A stretch of 64,000 nucleotides of DNA, taken from NCBI GenBank assembly GCA_963765585.1, contig CAVXXB010000004.1, positions 87,033 through 151,032 on the forward strand, read 5' to 3'. Made by a program: the position numbers and the translations under genes. This document shows, piece after piece, positions 18,818 through 27,010 of the stretch; position 1 is the stretch's first letter, and every line of letters begins with the position of its first letter. Below the pieces are notes generated by a model. It searched no databases, was not told where the DNA came from, and worked only from the letters and a program-made list of their open reading frames with translations. Origin of the DNA: CAVXXB01 sp963765585. GTDB lineage: Bacteria; Calditrichota; Calditrichia; JAJRVZ01.

Positions 18818-19904
18818 TTATTGTGAATGTAATATTTCTTCAATTTCAGCAATCAACACGGTTTCACCACCAAAGGGGATTTTGTTTTTCGAATAGGGGA
18901 AATCTTCATTTAAAATCCTGGCGGCTTCCTGGAACGGCAAATTCATATAAATATTTTTTGCAAGGCTTAATTGCTGCAGGTTCTGCGCTGTTTCTTGTAT
19001 TTCGGGATGGTTCACCAAGGGAAGGATGAATAGTTTTTTGCCAAACTGAAGTGCCTCAGCCACTGTTGAAAAACCCGCTTTTGTGATAACCCCATCGACT
19101 TTTTCCCAGAAAGGCCCCAACTCAAAAGGATGTGCCGGTTTCAAAATTTCAAAAGCTTCATCCTTAGGCAGGCTTTCATTTTCCGTGCGGGGCGCAATCC
19201 AAAATTTTATGGCTGGATTGATTTTATGAACTGCTGAAAAAAAGACTTAACAATTTATGCGGGTTAGATTTACCGCCCATCGCAAGGAAAAAGTTCAACG
19301 GTTCACTTTTTGATATTCCAACCTTTTCAGGATAGCGCCGTATAACCGGAATAGTCAATGCATGGGGCACCTGGCAATCTACAAAAGATTCAATAAACAT
19401 CTTATCATTAACGCTGTAAGCTATCCGAAATAATGGCAGGATGATTTGTTGTAACAGCCTGGCGATAAAACCTTTGCCAAAAGAAGTGTATTTCAGGCAA
19501 TAATTATAAACACCGAAAACTGGTATCGATTTTAATTTTGCCCAAAAAGCAACGTATGGTAAAAAATCGTGTACAATTAGTTTCGGAGGAAATTCTTTTA
19601 TGGCTTTTAGAAAAGTTTTCCAATCAAAATACCAGCGGTACAGAAACCAGTTTAAAAAACCACTTATTGAATACCAAAGACGAAAATTTAATTGGCTGTC
19701 GTATTCCAGGGAGAAGCTATATTTATAACTTTTAATTTCAATATTTGGTGAATCGAAAAACCCTTTTAATAAGGGCACATGACTAGGATGAACTATTAAT
19801 AGGATTGGCACTCCGGAATGGTCAAAATGCCGAATGATCGGGAGTTGCCGTTTAACGCAACCAAATTCAGGCCCAAACAGCCAGAAATGAATGTACTTTT
19901 TCAA
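18818..19904 (-). pseudogene. GT1/MurG-like glycosyltransferase (frameshifted)
   Basis: The N-terminal 226 residues (FGPEFGCVKRQLPIIRHFDH, AMGGKSNPHKLLS) and the C-terminal part (ITKAGFSTVAEALQFGKKLF, ILPLVNHPEIQETAQ) are separated by a one-base shift in a run of seven T at about 19235. The missing link reads SAVHKINPAIKFWIAPRTEN. The nucleotide-sugar binding motif GFSTVAEA marks the GT-B fold. Acceptor unknown. No attC on either side within 1 kb. Confidence 0.75.
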
Positions 19905-20120
19905 TTTTCAAATTATAATATTTGTAAGGTTCAATCTTCTAGTGCTTTTATAACTTTACAGGTTATACTCACCAAAATCAAGGAAATATATTGAATGGGA
20001 AGTTTGCGCATGCGCTTTTATTACTCACCTGGCTATATTAGCGGATTGTAAGCAATAAGACGCATTTCGTGTCTCTTGCAGTACTTGACAATATAAAAAT
20101 TCAGCGACTAATTTTAGACT

Positions 20121-20610
20121 TTAGCCATTTATATGGAAATAATAATGATAAACTTTGGCAGTACGAACGATATTTTCACCAAATTCAATATTTTTTTTTC
20201 TCTTCTAAATATGAACCGTTATCAAATAGAAAGTAAGGACCATATTTAGATCGAATTTGTTGATTTCTATATTTCTCACCCAAATAAGCAAAATCGTAAC
20301 CGAATATCATGGATGATGAATCTCGTTTAGTATGCCTCTTGTATTTAAACTGCCACTATCTGTCAGGAATTTATGATTTGAAAAATAATTAATTTGGCGA
20401 ATCCCAAGAAACAGTAATGCGTCATAAAGTTTTGCCCCAGCATAAAACGAATTTAACGAGCTTAAAAGAGTTATTCCGAGGATAATTTGTAAATATTCCT
20501 CGCAAATAAAAATATACTCATCTTTAATAGAATCACAATATAAAAGTATTGGAATAAAACTCCAAAGAAAATACCTTATAGCAGACCCTGTAAAATCGAA
20601 AATTACCACC
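20121..20610 (-). pseudogene. Cassette gene of unknown function with two probable frameshifts
   Basis: Starts at a GTG next to the attC (VVIFDFTGSAIRYF), has two hydrophobic segments, and stops at 20307 with HHPTGA overlapping the ATG of a second frame (MIFGYDFAYLGEKYRNQQIR). A second break in a run of nine A (about 20195) leads to NIEFGENIVRTAKVYHYYFH and a stop at 20121. Read together these make a ~165-residue protein. The alternative is a real two-gene overlap. No family recognised. Confidence 0.4.
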
Positions 20611-20720
20611 TGACGGTCGGAAATTAGCGGCGCTGGGCCTTTACTAAGGACGTCTTGAAGCATAGCTGAAAGCAGCCTGTCCCGACGCAGGTCGGGATCC
20701 GCTACATTGCTTTGTTAGGT
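20608..20720 (-). repeat. attC site, family A
   Basis: acctgac (left box mutated) to gttaggt. The nested hairpin reads cccgacgcaggtcggg. The right end also encodes the last residues of the gene at 20702. Confidence 0.9.
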
Positions 20721-21350
20721 AGTTTATTTTTTGTGTCACTTTTTATGATATCAAAGTATTGAATATCATGAAAGGCGTTTAAGAATATAAACGACTTCCT
20801 ATATGCATGCTGGCATGCCATTTCGAGTCCTTTATATTCTTCATCTGATATAAGCTTCTTTTAGATAAAGTGAATGCAATTGAGCACGAATCATCAGAAT
20901 GGGACCATAAATAGCATGGCTAATACTATCTGTATATTTTAAAATATTTTTGAATGCTTTATTAATTTCTATTGGATTATCTGCAATTGGGAGAAATGGA
21001 AAATTTAAAGATAGATTAATATCTTTTGAGATTGTAATCTTTATTATACATAAATGTCTTCTAATTAAGCGATGTGGTGTAGAAATAGGGGCTTTGAATT
21101 CCATTTTAAAGAAGTAAACACTATGATCAGGGGTCTTTAAATTTTTTAAGATATGGAAATTTGGAATGAAGTCTTTAACATTTTTATGTAGGATATTTGC
21201 TTTCTGAAGTTCAAAGAAAGAAATGCCAAAATCATTTATATCTGTAATAATATCGTCTTTAAAAGTAATTTTGAATGTAGTATTTGTCTCTGAAAAATAA
21301 TCTTCAGGAATTTTCATAGGGAATTTAAAATAATCCTCAAAAATATCCAT
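20702..21350 (-). pseudogene. Unknown protein, frameshifted near its C-terminus
   Basis: 169 residues in the first frame (MDIFEDYFKFPMKIPEDYF ...). A slip in AAAA at about 20858 joins it to KLISDEEYKGLEMACQHAYR and FDIIKSDTKNKLPNKAM, ending at a TAG inside the attC. The continuous second-frame reading up to the attC supports a single ~215-residue gene. Beta-rich first half, helical end; no family recognised. Confidence 0.55.
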
Positions 21351-21368
21351 AAATTATCTCCTAAAACT

Positions 21369-21481
21369 ACCTAGCGGTCGGCAATTAGCGGCGCTGAGCC
21401 TTGACCACGGATGTCTTGAAGCATAGCTGAAAGCAGCCTGTCCCGACGTAGGTCGGGATCCGCTACTTTGCATGGTTAGGT
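21369..21481 (-). repeat. attC site, family A
   Basis: acctagc to gttaggt; the left box has A to G. Serves the VapBC cassette. Confidence 0.92.
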
Positions 21482-21487
21482 GTTGCA

Positions 21488-21845
21488 CTATTTATTTATA
21501 TTTAATGCTGTAGCGACTTTTAGGAGTGATTTATCTTTGGTCCAAATCTTGACTTTATGAATTAGTGCAGAGGCAATTAAATGAACATCAATTAATCCCA
21601 GTCCAACTCCAAAGAGTTTTTTGCTTTCTATAAGAGTAAAAACTTCATCTTCAAAAGCTCGATTCAACCCTGGGAAGTGCATTAAGAAGGTGTAGAATTT
21701 CTGCTCGATTGGAAATATTTCCACATGCTAATTCTCCAATGACAAATGGATGAATACAAACTTGACCAGAGTTGAGCAAATTCACTAATTCTCGATCAGT
21801 TTTATTTAAGTGATCGATCCATATTGATGTATCAACCAGGATTAT
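21488..21845 (-). pseudogene. VapC-type PIN ribonuclease, frameshifted
   Basis: The first half reads ILVDTSIWIDHLNKTDRELV and GELACGNISNRAEILHLLNA, with the catalytic aspartate in VDTS and the conserved GELA. The second half reads AFEDEVFTLIESKKLFGVGL and GLIDVHLIASALIHKVKIWT with the later acidic residues. A one-base shift separates them near 21660. The start overlaps the vapB stop but is ATA instead of ATG (21843-21845). Two defects suggest an inactive toxin beside an intact antitoxin. Confidence 0.8.
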
Positions 21846-22039
21846 TGGGCGAATGATTTTCTCCGCGGAATTCTTTTAAGTTCTTTTTCTGTTCCGCCAA
21901 GAGACGCTAGTCTTTTTGCACTTTCTTGAGCAATCAATGCTTCCAATCCTAATTTGATTAAGGCAGTCTTTTCTGAAACACCAGTAAGTTTTGATGCTCT
22001 TTTAAAAATTTGTTCGTCTATGTTCAATGTTGTTCTCAT
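21842..22039 (-). CDS. vapB: VapB-type antitoxin
   Basis: MRTTLNIDEQIFKRASKLTG is the classical VapB ribbon-helix-helix start, followed by VSEKTALIKLGLEALIAQES. I take the ATG at 22037-22039, 7 bases after the -10, rather than the upstream ATG. About 65 residues. First gene of the operon and autorepressor. Confidence 0.88.
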   Translation of the reverse strand: MRTTLNIDEQIFKRASKLTGVSEKTALIKLGLEALIAQESAKRLASLGGTEKELKRIPRRKSFAQ

Positions 22040-22046
22040 GCAGATA

Positions 22047-22075
22047 AATATGCATAAATAATATGCACAAGTCAA
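22047..22075 (-). promoter_or_regulatory. vapBC promoter and operator
   Basis: -35 TTGACT (22070-22075), 17 bases, -10 CATATT (22047-22052). The repeat atatgca occurs twice across the spacer. Start codon 7 bases after the -10 implies a very short or absent leader. Confidence 0.65.
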
Positions 22076-22088
22076 GCGGAATGTGCAA

Positions 22089-22202
22089 CACCTACGGTCG
22101 GCAATTAGCGGCGCTGGGCATCTACCCCGGACGTCTTGAAGTGTAGGCTGAAAGCAGCCTGTCCCGACGTAGGTCAGGATCCGCTACATTGCATTGTTAG
22201 AA
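22089..22202 (-). repeat. attC site, family A
   Basis: Left box lacks one A (acctac), right box gttagaa. The TAA in the right box ends the phosphatase gene. Confidence 0.92.
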
Positions 22203-22865
22203 GCCAATATTTAATGACCCTATTCTTGTTTTATTATTTTCGTCGCATTGCCAATAATTGCCATTTTGCACATTAAGACACGTTAGCATCCCATCAAGTC
22301 CAGAACCGGTATCGATACATACGGTGTGCCCTAAATTAGTAGGATACGTTGAAGTCTGTACATTATGGCCACATATTATTATTTTTCCCGATTTGTGTCT
22401 TTGAGAATAATGAAGTGATTTATAATAAAGAGTCATAATATCTTGTTCAGGCATCTCTAAATCAGGATCCACATGTGCATGTACAAAAATGTGCGTTTCT
22501 GTCTCATACCAATCGATGCATTCATTAATTAAAAACTCCCAATGATTAAGTGGGATTTCATCATAGGAATTATTTGGATATGATTGTATCACTTTGCTTC
22601 CCCAAGAGGAGATCCAGTTATTTCTATAAGCGTTATCATTTTTAGAATCTATCATAAATTGTTCATGATTACCACGAATGGTAATGACGTTGTGATTCTG
22701 AGATAACTTAATTATTTGATTTACAACGGAGCAACTTTCATCACCTCTACCAACAAAATCACCTAAAATAATGATAAGATCATCTTTTCTCGGATGAATC
22801 ATTTCCAATAACAGGGTAAATGACTTATAACAACCATGAATGTCGCCAAATGCTAATATTCTCAT
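22197..22865 (-). CDS. Metallophosphoesterase (Ser/Thr phosphatase-like)
   Basis: 222 residues with the complete calcineurin-like signature: GDIHGCYKSF (residues 7-16), GDFVGRGDES, TIRGNHEQFM, HAHVDPD and GHNV. The layout is that of bacterial PrpA/lambda-type protein phosphatases or diadenosine tetraphosphatases with a dinuclear metal site. Only 13 bases separate its start from the next attC, so transcription must come from upstream cassettes. Stop TAA lies in the attC core. Confidence 0.9.
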   Translation of the reverse strand: MRILAFGDIHGCYKSFTLLLEMIHPRKDDLIIILGDFVGRGDESCSVVNQIIKLSQNHNVITIRGNHEQFMIDSKNDNAYRNNWISSWGSKVIQSYPNNSYDEIPLNHWEFLINECIDWYETETHIFVHAHVDPDLEMPEQDIMTLYYKSLHYSQRHKSGKIIICGHNVQTSTYPTNLGHTVCIDTGSGLDGMLTCLNVQNGNYWQCDENNKTRIGSLNIGF

Positions 22866-22878
22866 AATTTTGAGTGGC

Positions 22879-22991
22879 TTCTAACGATCAGCAATTAGCG
22901 GCGCTGGGCCTTTCCCCCGGACATCTTGAAGCGTAGCTGAAAGCAGCCTGTCCCGACGTAGGTCGGGATCCGCTACATTGCATTGTTAGGC
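22879..22991 (-). repeat. attC site, family A
   Basis: ttctaac to gttaggc. Confidence 0.93.
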
Positions 22992-23002
22992 ACAAAAAAT
23001 AT

Positions 23003-23548
23003 TTATCTATTTAATGGATTCTCTTGTAATTTTATAATAGCACTTTGGATTGTTGGATGATTAGTTAAAAATCTATACTGCAAAAACCGGAGAATTGTTG
23101 TAAAATCTTTCCACTCAGATATAAATGACTCAGTACCTGTTAGTAGTTCTTTAGCCTCTTCAATTGTGGCTTTTACATAGTCATCCATAGATTTAGTTAT
23201 AATCTCTTCCTCGAGTGACTCAATTATCTTTATGAATTCATTCTTATCTAGCCAAATCCCTTGACAATTTGTACAGTAGTCTATTTCTATTTTCGTATTA
23301 TCATAGTCTAGGATATTCATTTTGGTGTTACAATTTGGACAGATTATTTTTTCGGATATTGCTTTAAATTTCTCAGGATGTTTCCATATTTCAAAATCCA
23401 TCCAATTAAGATCAGAATCAGTCTTATCTTTAATCTGTCTTAGTTCATCTTTTTCAAACCATATTCCTTCGCATTTTTTGCATTCATCTACTTCAATTTC
23501 TTGTATCTTTTTTTTATGAAGTTCAATGCTACATTTTGGGCACTCCAT
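23003..23548 (-). CDS. Double TFIIB-type zinc-ribbon protein
   Basis: 181 residues. Two zf-TFIIB (PF13453) ribbons: CPKCSIELHKKKI..DECKKCEGIWFEKDEL (residues 3-37) and CPNCNTKMNI..DYCTNCQGIWLDKNEF (69-105). The C-terminal ~70 residues are helical. Family members are small metal-binding proteins of unknown role. Single-gene cassette with an AAAGGAGC ribosome site. Confidence 0.85.
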   Translation of the reverse strand: MECPKCSIELHKKKIQEIEVDECKKCEGIWFEKDELRQIKDKTDSDLNWMDFEIWKHPEKFKAISEKIICPNCNTKMNILDYDNTKIEIDYCTNCQGIWLDKNEFIKIIESLEEEIITKSMDDYVKATIEEAKELLTGTESFISEWKDFTTILRFLQYRFLTNHPTIQSAIIKLQENPLNR

Positions 23549-23600
23549 TCAAAGGGCTCCTTTTGATTTAGGTAAATGTATTATTCTAATTTATTTTTGT

Positions 23601-23713
23601 GCCTAACAGTCGGCAATTAGCGGCGCTGGGTCTTGACCCCGGACGTCTTGAAGCGTAGCTGAAAGCAGCCTGTCCCGACGTAGGTCGGGATCCGCTAGAT
23701 TGCATTGTTAGGC
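23601..23713 (-). repeat. attC site, family A
   Basis: gcctaac to gttaggc; textbook copy apart from an aacagt in the left spacer. Confidence 0.95.
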
Positions 23714-23744
23714 CTAAACGTATGTTATTTATATTGTTATAAGA

Positions 23745-24050
23745 TTATGCGGATGCAGTATAAGGGTGTACATCTTTTTCAAGTTGACCAGCTAATTGAT
23801 CAAAAGCTAGGTCCAAATCATAATCCATTTGTAATCCCAGCCAGAATTGCGCAGACATGTTGAAGTATTTTGCTAATCGTAACGCTGTATCAGCAGTTAT
23901 TCTTCTTTTACCATGCACAATTTCATTAATGCGACGTGCTGGTACGCGAATATCAAGGGCAACCCTATTTTGACTTAATCCCATTGGAATTAAAAATTCC
24001 TCACTTAATATTTCACCGGGATGAAGCGGTTTCATTTTTTTCTCATTCAT
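23745..24050 (-). CDS. higA: HigA-type antitoxin (second pair)
   Basis: MKPLHPGEILSEEFLIPMGL, helix-turn-helix SQNRVALDIRVPARRINEIV, then FNMSAQFWLGLQMDYDLDLA: the HigA/VapI family. The frame is open further upstream into higB, but the ATG at 24048-24050 fits, 10 bases after the higB stop. About 101 residues. Only moderately similar to the HigA at 15925, so this is not a recent duplicate. Confidence 0.92.
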   Translation of the reverse strand: MNEKKMKPLHPGEILSEEFLIPMGLSQNRVALDIRVPARRINEIVHGKRRITADTALRLAKYFNMSAQFWLGLQMDYDLDLAFDQLAGQLEKDVHPYTASA

Positions 24051-24060
24051 TTTATTACTC

Positions 24061-24342
24061 CTAATGGTAATCCACAATTTCAACATCAAAAGCATCATTC
24101 TTCTTCCAATGGAAACATATTCTCCATTGATCATTTATTCGTATGCTATGTTGTCCTTTACGATTACCTTTCAATTCTTCTAGTCTATTTCCTGGTGGAA
24201 CTAGTAAATCTTGTAAAGAAACTGCACGGTTCAGCATTCTTAATTTTCTTAATGCAACTCGCTGAATATTATTTGGAAACTTACGAGAAAATAATCGATT
24301 GAAAATATTCTCTGTTTCTTTACATTTGAATGATCTAATCAC
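24061..24342 (-). CDS. higB: HigB-type toxin (second pair)
   Basis: 93 residues: IRSFKCKETENIFNRLFSRK, LRKLRMLNRAVSLQDL, LEELKGNRKGQHSIRINDQW, RICFHWKKNDAFDVEIVDYH. HigB branch of RelE. GTG start (24340-24342) 6 bases past the -10. Confidence 0.93.
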   Translation of the reverse strand: MIRSFKCKETENIFNRLFSRKFPNNIQRVALRKLRMLNRAVSLQDLLVPPGNRLEELKGNRKGQHSIRINDQWRICFHWKKNDAFDVEIVDYH

Positions 24343-24348
24343 AAAAGA

Positions 24349-24377
24349 AATATATAACGCGATGCGTTAAATGTCAA
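24349..24377 (-). promoter_or_regulatory. higBA promoter and operator (second pair)
   Basis: TTGACA (24372-24377), 17 bases, TATATT (24349-24354). Spacer operator taacgc-gat-gcgtta (24355-24369). It shares the acgN-gat-Ncgt core with the operator at 16520. Confidence 0.8.
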
Positions 24378-24397
24378 GAGATAAATGGGGGGGGTAG

Positions 24398-24510
24398 GCC
24401 TAACGGCTGGCAATTAGCGGCGCAGAACCTTCACCCCGGACGTCTTGAAGCGTAGCTGAAAACAGCCTGTCCCGACGTAGGTCGGGATCCGCTACATTGC
24501 ATTGTTATAC
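24398..24510 (-). repeat. attC site, family A
   Basis: gcctaac to gttatac. A run of eight G precedes it. Confidence 0.93.
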
Positions 24511-24619
24511 GCGATTTTTTATCAAGATACATTTAAGTTTAAACAGAGCTAAAAGAGTAAAACCTTCACTGCAACGGAAATCGACCAAACATATGTTACC
24601 TATGACATAGTTTTTATTG

Positions 24620-24907
24620 TTAACTACTAATTCCTTTTTTGTCTTTATGAATCGGGAGATTCCGAATTTCTATCCAATACTCATCTCTAACATCCTCATC
24701 AATATAGATAGGAAGTCTTTCACCGTAAAGTCGGTCTCCACCGTCTTTTCTGCAACCAGAAATCCAATAATGGTCACCAGTCTCTATATCAAAATAATTT
24801 GCTTTGAATACACTTCCTCTTAATGTTTGGAAGGTCTTGTCGTTATAATGAATAAATTTGCCGGTCTTAGAAAATGTCACTCGCCCAATTTGAGCGTCAC
24901 CGATCAA
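24620..24907 (-). CDS. Small conserved protein of unknown function
   Basis: 95 residues starting at TTG (24905-24907). VTFSKTGKFIHYNDKTFQTL, FKANYFDIETGDHYWISGCR, RLPIYIDEDVRDEYWIEIRN: a family I recall as widespread small hypothetical proteins in bacteria, with aromatic-rich beta structure. No catalytic motif. The 110 bases between its stop and the attC hold the palindrome-like acatatgttacctatgaca, also seen near 56490. Confidence 0.6.
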   Translation of the reverse strand: MIGDAQIGRVTFSKTGKFIHYNDKTFQTLRGSVFKANYFDIETGDHYWISGCRKDGGDRLYGERLPIYIDEDVRDEYWIEIRNLPIHKDKKGISS

Positions 24908-24988
24908 ATCGTTTATTCCACTTTTAGTTTAAATATACATTATCTTTGTTTTCATATTTAAAACCAAAGATTATAATCTCGCCTACGT

Positions 24989-25094
24989 GTATAACGGCTG
25001 GTAATCACCTGAAAAAAATGAGCGGCTATGAGTTTATAAATGCCGACACCCTAGTTCGGTTTGATGAGTTGCAAAGAACCGAGGCGCGTTTTAT
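24989..25094 (-). repeat. Divergent or partial attC
   Basis: Begins gtataacggctggtaatcac like the left end of family A, then diverges (agcggctatgag ... gccgacaccctagttcgg). No clean GTTRRRY closes it. The position, just left of the CaCA stop, is where the cassette's attC should be. Confidence 0.35.
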
Positions 25095-26047
25095 TATATT
25101 TCTTTCCAAACTAGATAAATTGTATAAATTAAATAGAAGCTCAGCAACAAGGCTGATTCCCATCTGTCAAGTTTTTTTCTTTTCCCAGTAAACATAGCAA
25201 TAAAGAGAAATAGAGTTCCTCCTAATAAAATTGCAATGTCTATATTAAAGTTTTGGTTGAAAGAAATTGGCTTAATAAAAGAACTTACAGATAATATTAG
25301 CAGAATATTAAAAATATTCGAACCAATGACATTACCAATTGCTATATCACTATTCTTTTTAGTGGCTGCCACTATCGATGTTACTAATTCAGGTAAAGAA
25401 GTTCCTGCAGCAATTATTGTCAAGCCAATAATTTTTTCACTTACCTCTAAATTTGTTGCTATCTGGATACCATTGTCGACAACCAATTGGCCTCCAACTA
25501 TAAGACCCGCAAGACCTAATAATATTAATCCCCATATTTTAAAATTTGATTTCTGCTTATAAGTAACTATTATATTTTCTTCTGTTTTCATTTGCTTAAA
25601 CACATAATATAGAAACGCAGCAAAACCTAAAAGTAAAATTCCCCCATCAACTCTTGAAATTTCCGAAGTATTACCTAAAAAATAATTGTTGGCCAGTACT
25701 AAAAGTAATAAACTTGAGATTAATGAAATCGGAATCTCCCGCCAAACAGTTGAAGATTGAACTGTAATAGGGTAAACTAAGCCTGCTATTCCAATTATTA
25801 TAAACATGTTAAAATTGTTACTACCAATAATGTTGCCAAATATAATATCTGGATATCCATTAATAGAGGCAATAGAATTAACTACTAATTCAGGTGCTGA
25901 AGTACCAAAAGCAACAATTGTTAATCCTATTACTAAATCAGATACTTTGTGTTTTTTCGCCAACGAAGATGCACCATCCACTAACCAATTCGCTCCAAAT
26001 ATTAAAGAAGCAAATCCCACAATTATTAAAATTATAGAAGCAGTCAT
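25094..26047 (-). CDS. CaCA-family Na+/Ca2+ antiporter-like protein
   Basis: 317 residues, ten predicted membrane helices in two inverted halves. Both alpha repeats are present: VAFGTSAPELVVNSIASING...GNIIGSNNFN and IAAGTSLPELVTSIVAATKK...GNVIGSNIFN. These hold the ion-coordinating glutamates. Closest in length to the bacterial YrbG subgroup. Exchanges Ca2+ for Na+ or H+ across the inner membrane. Single-gene cassette. Confidence 0.93.
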   Translation of the reverse strand: MTASIILIIVGFASLIFGANWLVDGASSLAKKHKVSDLVIGLTIVAFGTSAPELVVNSIASINGYPDIIFGNIIGSNNFNMFIIIGIAGLVYPITVQSSTVWREIPISLISSLLLLVLANNYFLGNTSEISRVDGGILLLGFAAFLYYVFKQMKTEENIIVTYKQKSNFKIWGLILLGLAGLIVGGQLVVDNGIQIATNLEVSEKIIGLTIIAAGTSLPELVTSIVAATKKNSDIAIGNVIGSNIFNILLILSVSSFIKPISFNQNFNIDIAILLGGTLFLFIAMFTGKRKKLDRWESALLLSFYLIYTIYLVWKEI

Positions 26048-26138
26048 AATACTGTTTTCTTTTTTTTAAATGCACCACAACATGCGTGTATAAACCTTCA
26101 ATTCGACATCAAATTTTGATAAAGTAATTTAACTAAGC

Positions 26139-26251
26139 GTATAACGGTCGGCAATTAGCGGTGCTGAGCCTCGACCACGGACGTCTTGAAGCGTAGCGGA
26201 AAGCAGCCTGTCCCGACGTAGGTCGGGATCCGCTACATTGCATTGTTAGCA
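26139..26251 (-). repeat. attC site, family A
   Basis: gtataac to gttagca; arm reads gcggtgctg. Confidence 0.92.
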
Positions 26252-26257
26252 GACATT

Positions 26258-26566
26258 TTATTTTTGAATTATTTCATGTGTACGAATTAAACGATGTGCT
26301 TCAAATACAGTTAGTATTTGTACCTGATCCTTCTTTACTCGATATACTATTCTATAATTATTATGGATAAGTTCTCTGATATCTGACACACCAAATTCAG
26401 GAACAATTCTTCCTCTTTGAGGGTATTGAGGAATTGTTGAGGTGGATTTTATAAGATTGTTAATAAATTTACGGGCACGTGTTACGCTATCTTGGGATAT
26501 ATATTCATCAATTTCAGACAAACGATTTAGTGCCTCATTGGTCCAAACCAGATTTAGTATTTTCAC
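26258..26566 (-). CDS. RelE/ParE-family toxin
   Basis: NLVWTNEALNRLSEIDEYIS, ARKFINNLIKSTSTIPQYPQ, RGRIVPEFGVSDIRELIHNN, YRIVYRVKKDQVQILTVFEA. ParE-like fold with the conserved RELI-NYRIVY strand. I prefer the GTG at 26564-26566; the frame is open to an ATG at 26585. Either way it overlaps the antitoxin end. Confidence 0.9.
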   Translation of the reverse strand: MKILNLVWTNEALNRLSEIDEYISQDSVTRARKFINNLIKSTSTIPQYPQRGRIVPEFGVSDIRELIHNNYRIVYRVKKDQVQILTVFEAHRLIRTHEIIQK

Positions 26567-26846
26567 GCTTTTTTCTTCTATTTTCAATTTCAGAAATTAA
26601 GTTCTCGGTATTGTAAACATTACCAGATTCGGCGTCTGCAATCCCACGTGAGACTGATTCAACAAATAACTTCGATTGTTGCAAATCATCAAAATCATTT
26701 GGTGTTATCATAACTGCTGCTGGTCGGCCATTTTGTGTTATAATTATTGGTTGACCAGTATTTTTGGTTTTATTGATCCATTTGGAGATACTAGTTTTAA
26801 ATTCCCCAATCGGAATTATATCTTTAGCAATGCTTATGCTTTTCAT
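26535..26846 (-). CDS. Phd/YefM-type antitoxin
   Basis: 103 residues. IIPIGEFKTSISKWINKTKN and TGQPIIITQNGRPAAVMITP are diagnostic of Phd/YefM. The C-terminal region (AESGNVYNTENLISEIENRR) would wrap the toxin. First gene of the pair. Confidence 0.9.
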   Translation of the reverse strand: MKSISIAKDIIPIGEFKTSISKWINKTKNTGQPIIITQNGRPAAVMITPNDFDDLQQSKLFVESVSRGIADAESGNVYNTENLISEIENRRKKRENTKSGLDQ

Positions 26847-26876
26847 AATACATCCTTAATCTTAAATACAGGTCTA

Positions 26877-26905
26877 AATATAGGGCAAAATATGGCACAT
26901 GTCAA
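26877..26905 (-). promoter_or_regulatory. Promoter of the 26258/26535 toxin-antitoxin pair
   Basis: TTGACA (26900-26905), 17 bases, TATATT (26877-26882), then a 30-base leader with AAGGATG before the ATG. Confidence 0.75.
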
Positions 26906-26915
26906 AGGAAATGGC

Positions 26916-26990
26916 TGCTAACGGTTGGCAATTACCGGCGCTGGGCTTTTCCCTCGGACGTCTTGAAACGTAGCTGAAAGCGAGTTGAAA
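26916..26990 (-). repeat. attC site lacking its right half
   Basis: tgctaac and the left arm of family A run to gctgaaagc (26981). The nested hairpin and right arm are then absent, and gttgaaa (26984-26990) takes the place of the right core. Either a deletion or recombination between different sites. Confidence 0.7.
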
Positions 26991-27010
26991 CTAAGGGGAG
27001 AAAAATTTGA

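Noticed and set aside
23745..24134. Longer higA start at 24134
   Set aside because: It would overlap most of higB's C-terminus; the MNEKKMKPLHPGEI start 10 bases after higB is the family norm.
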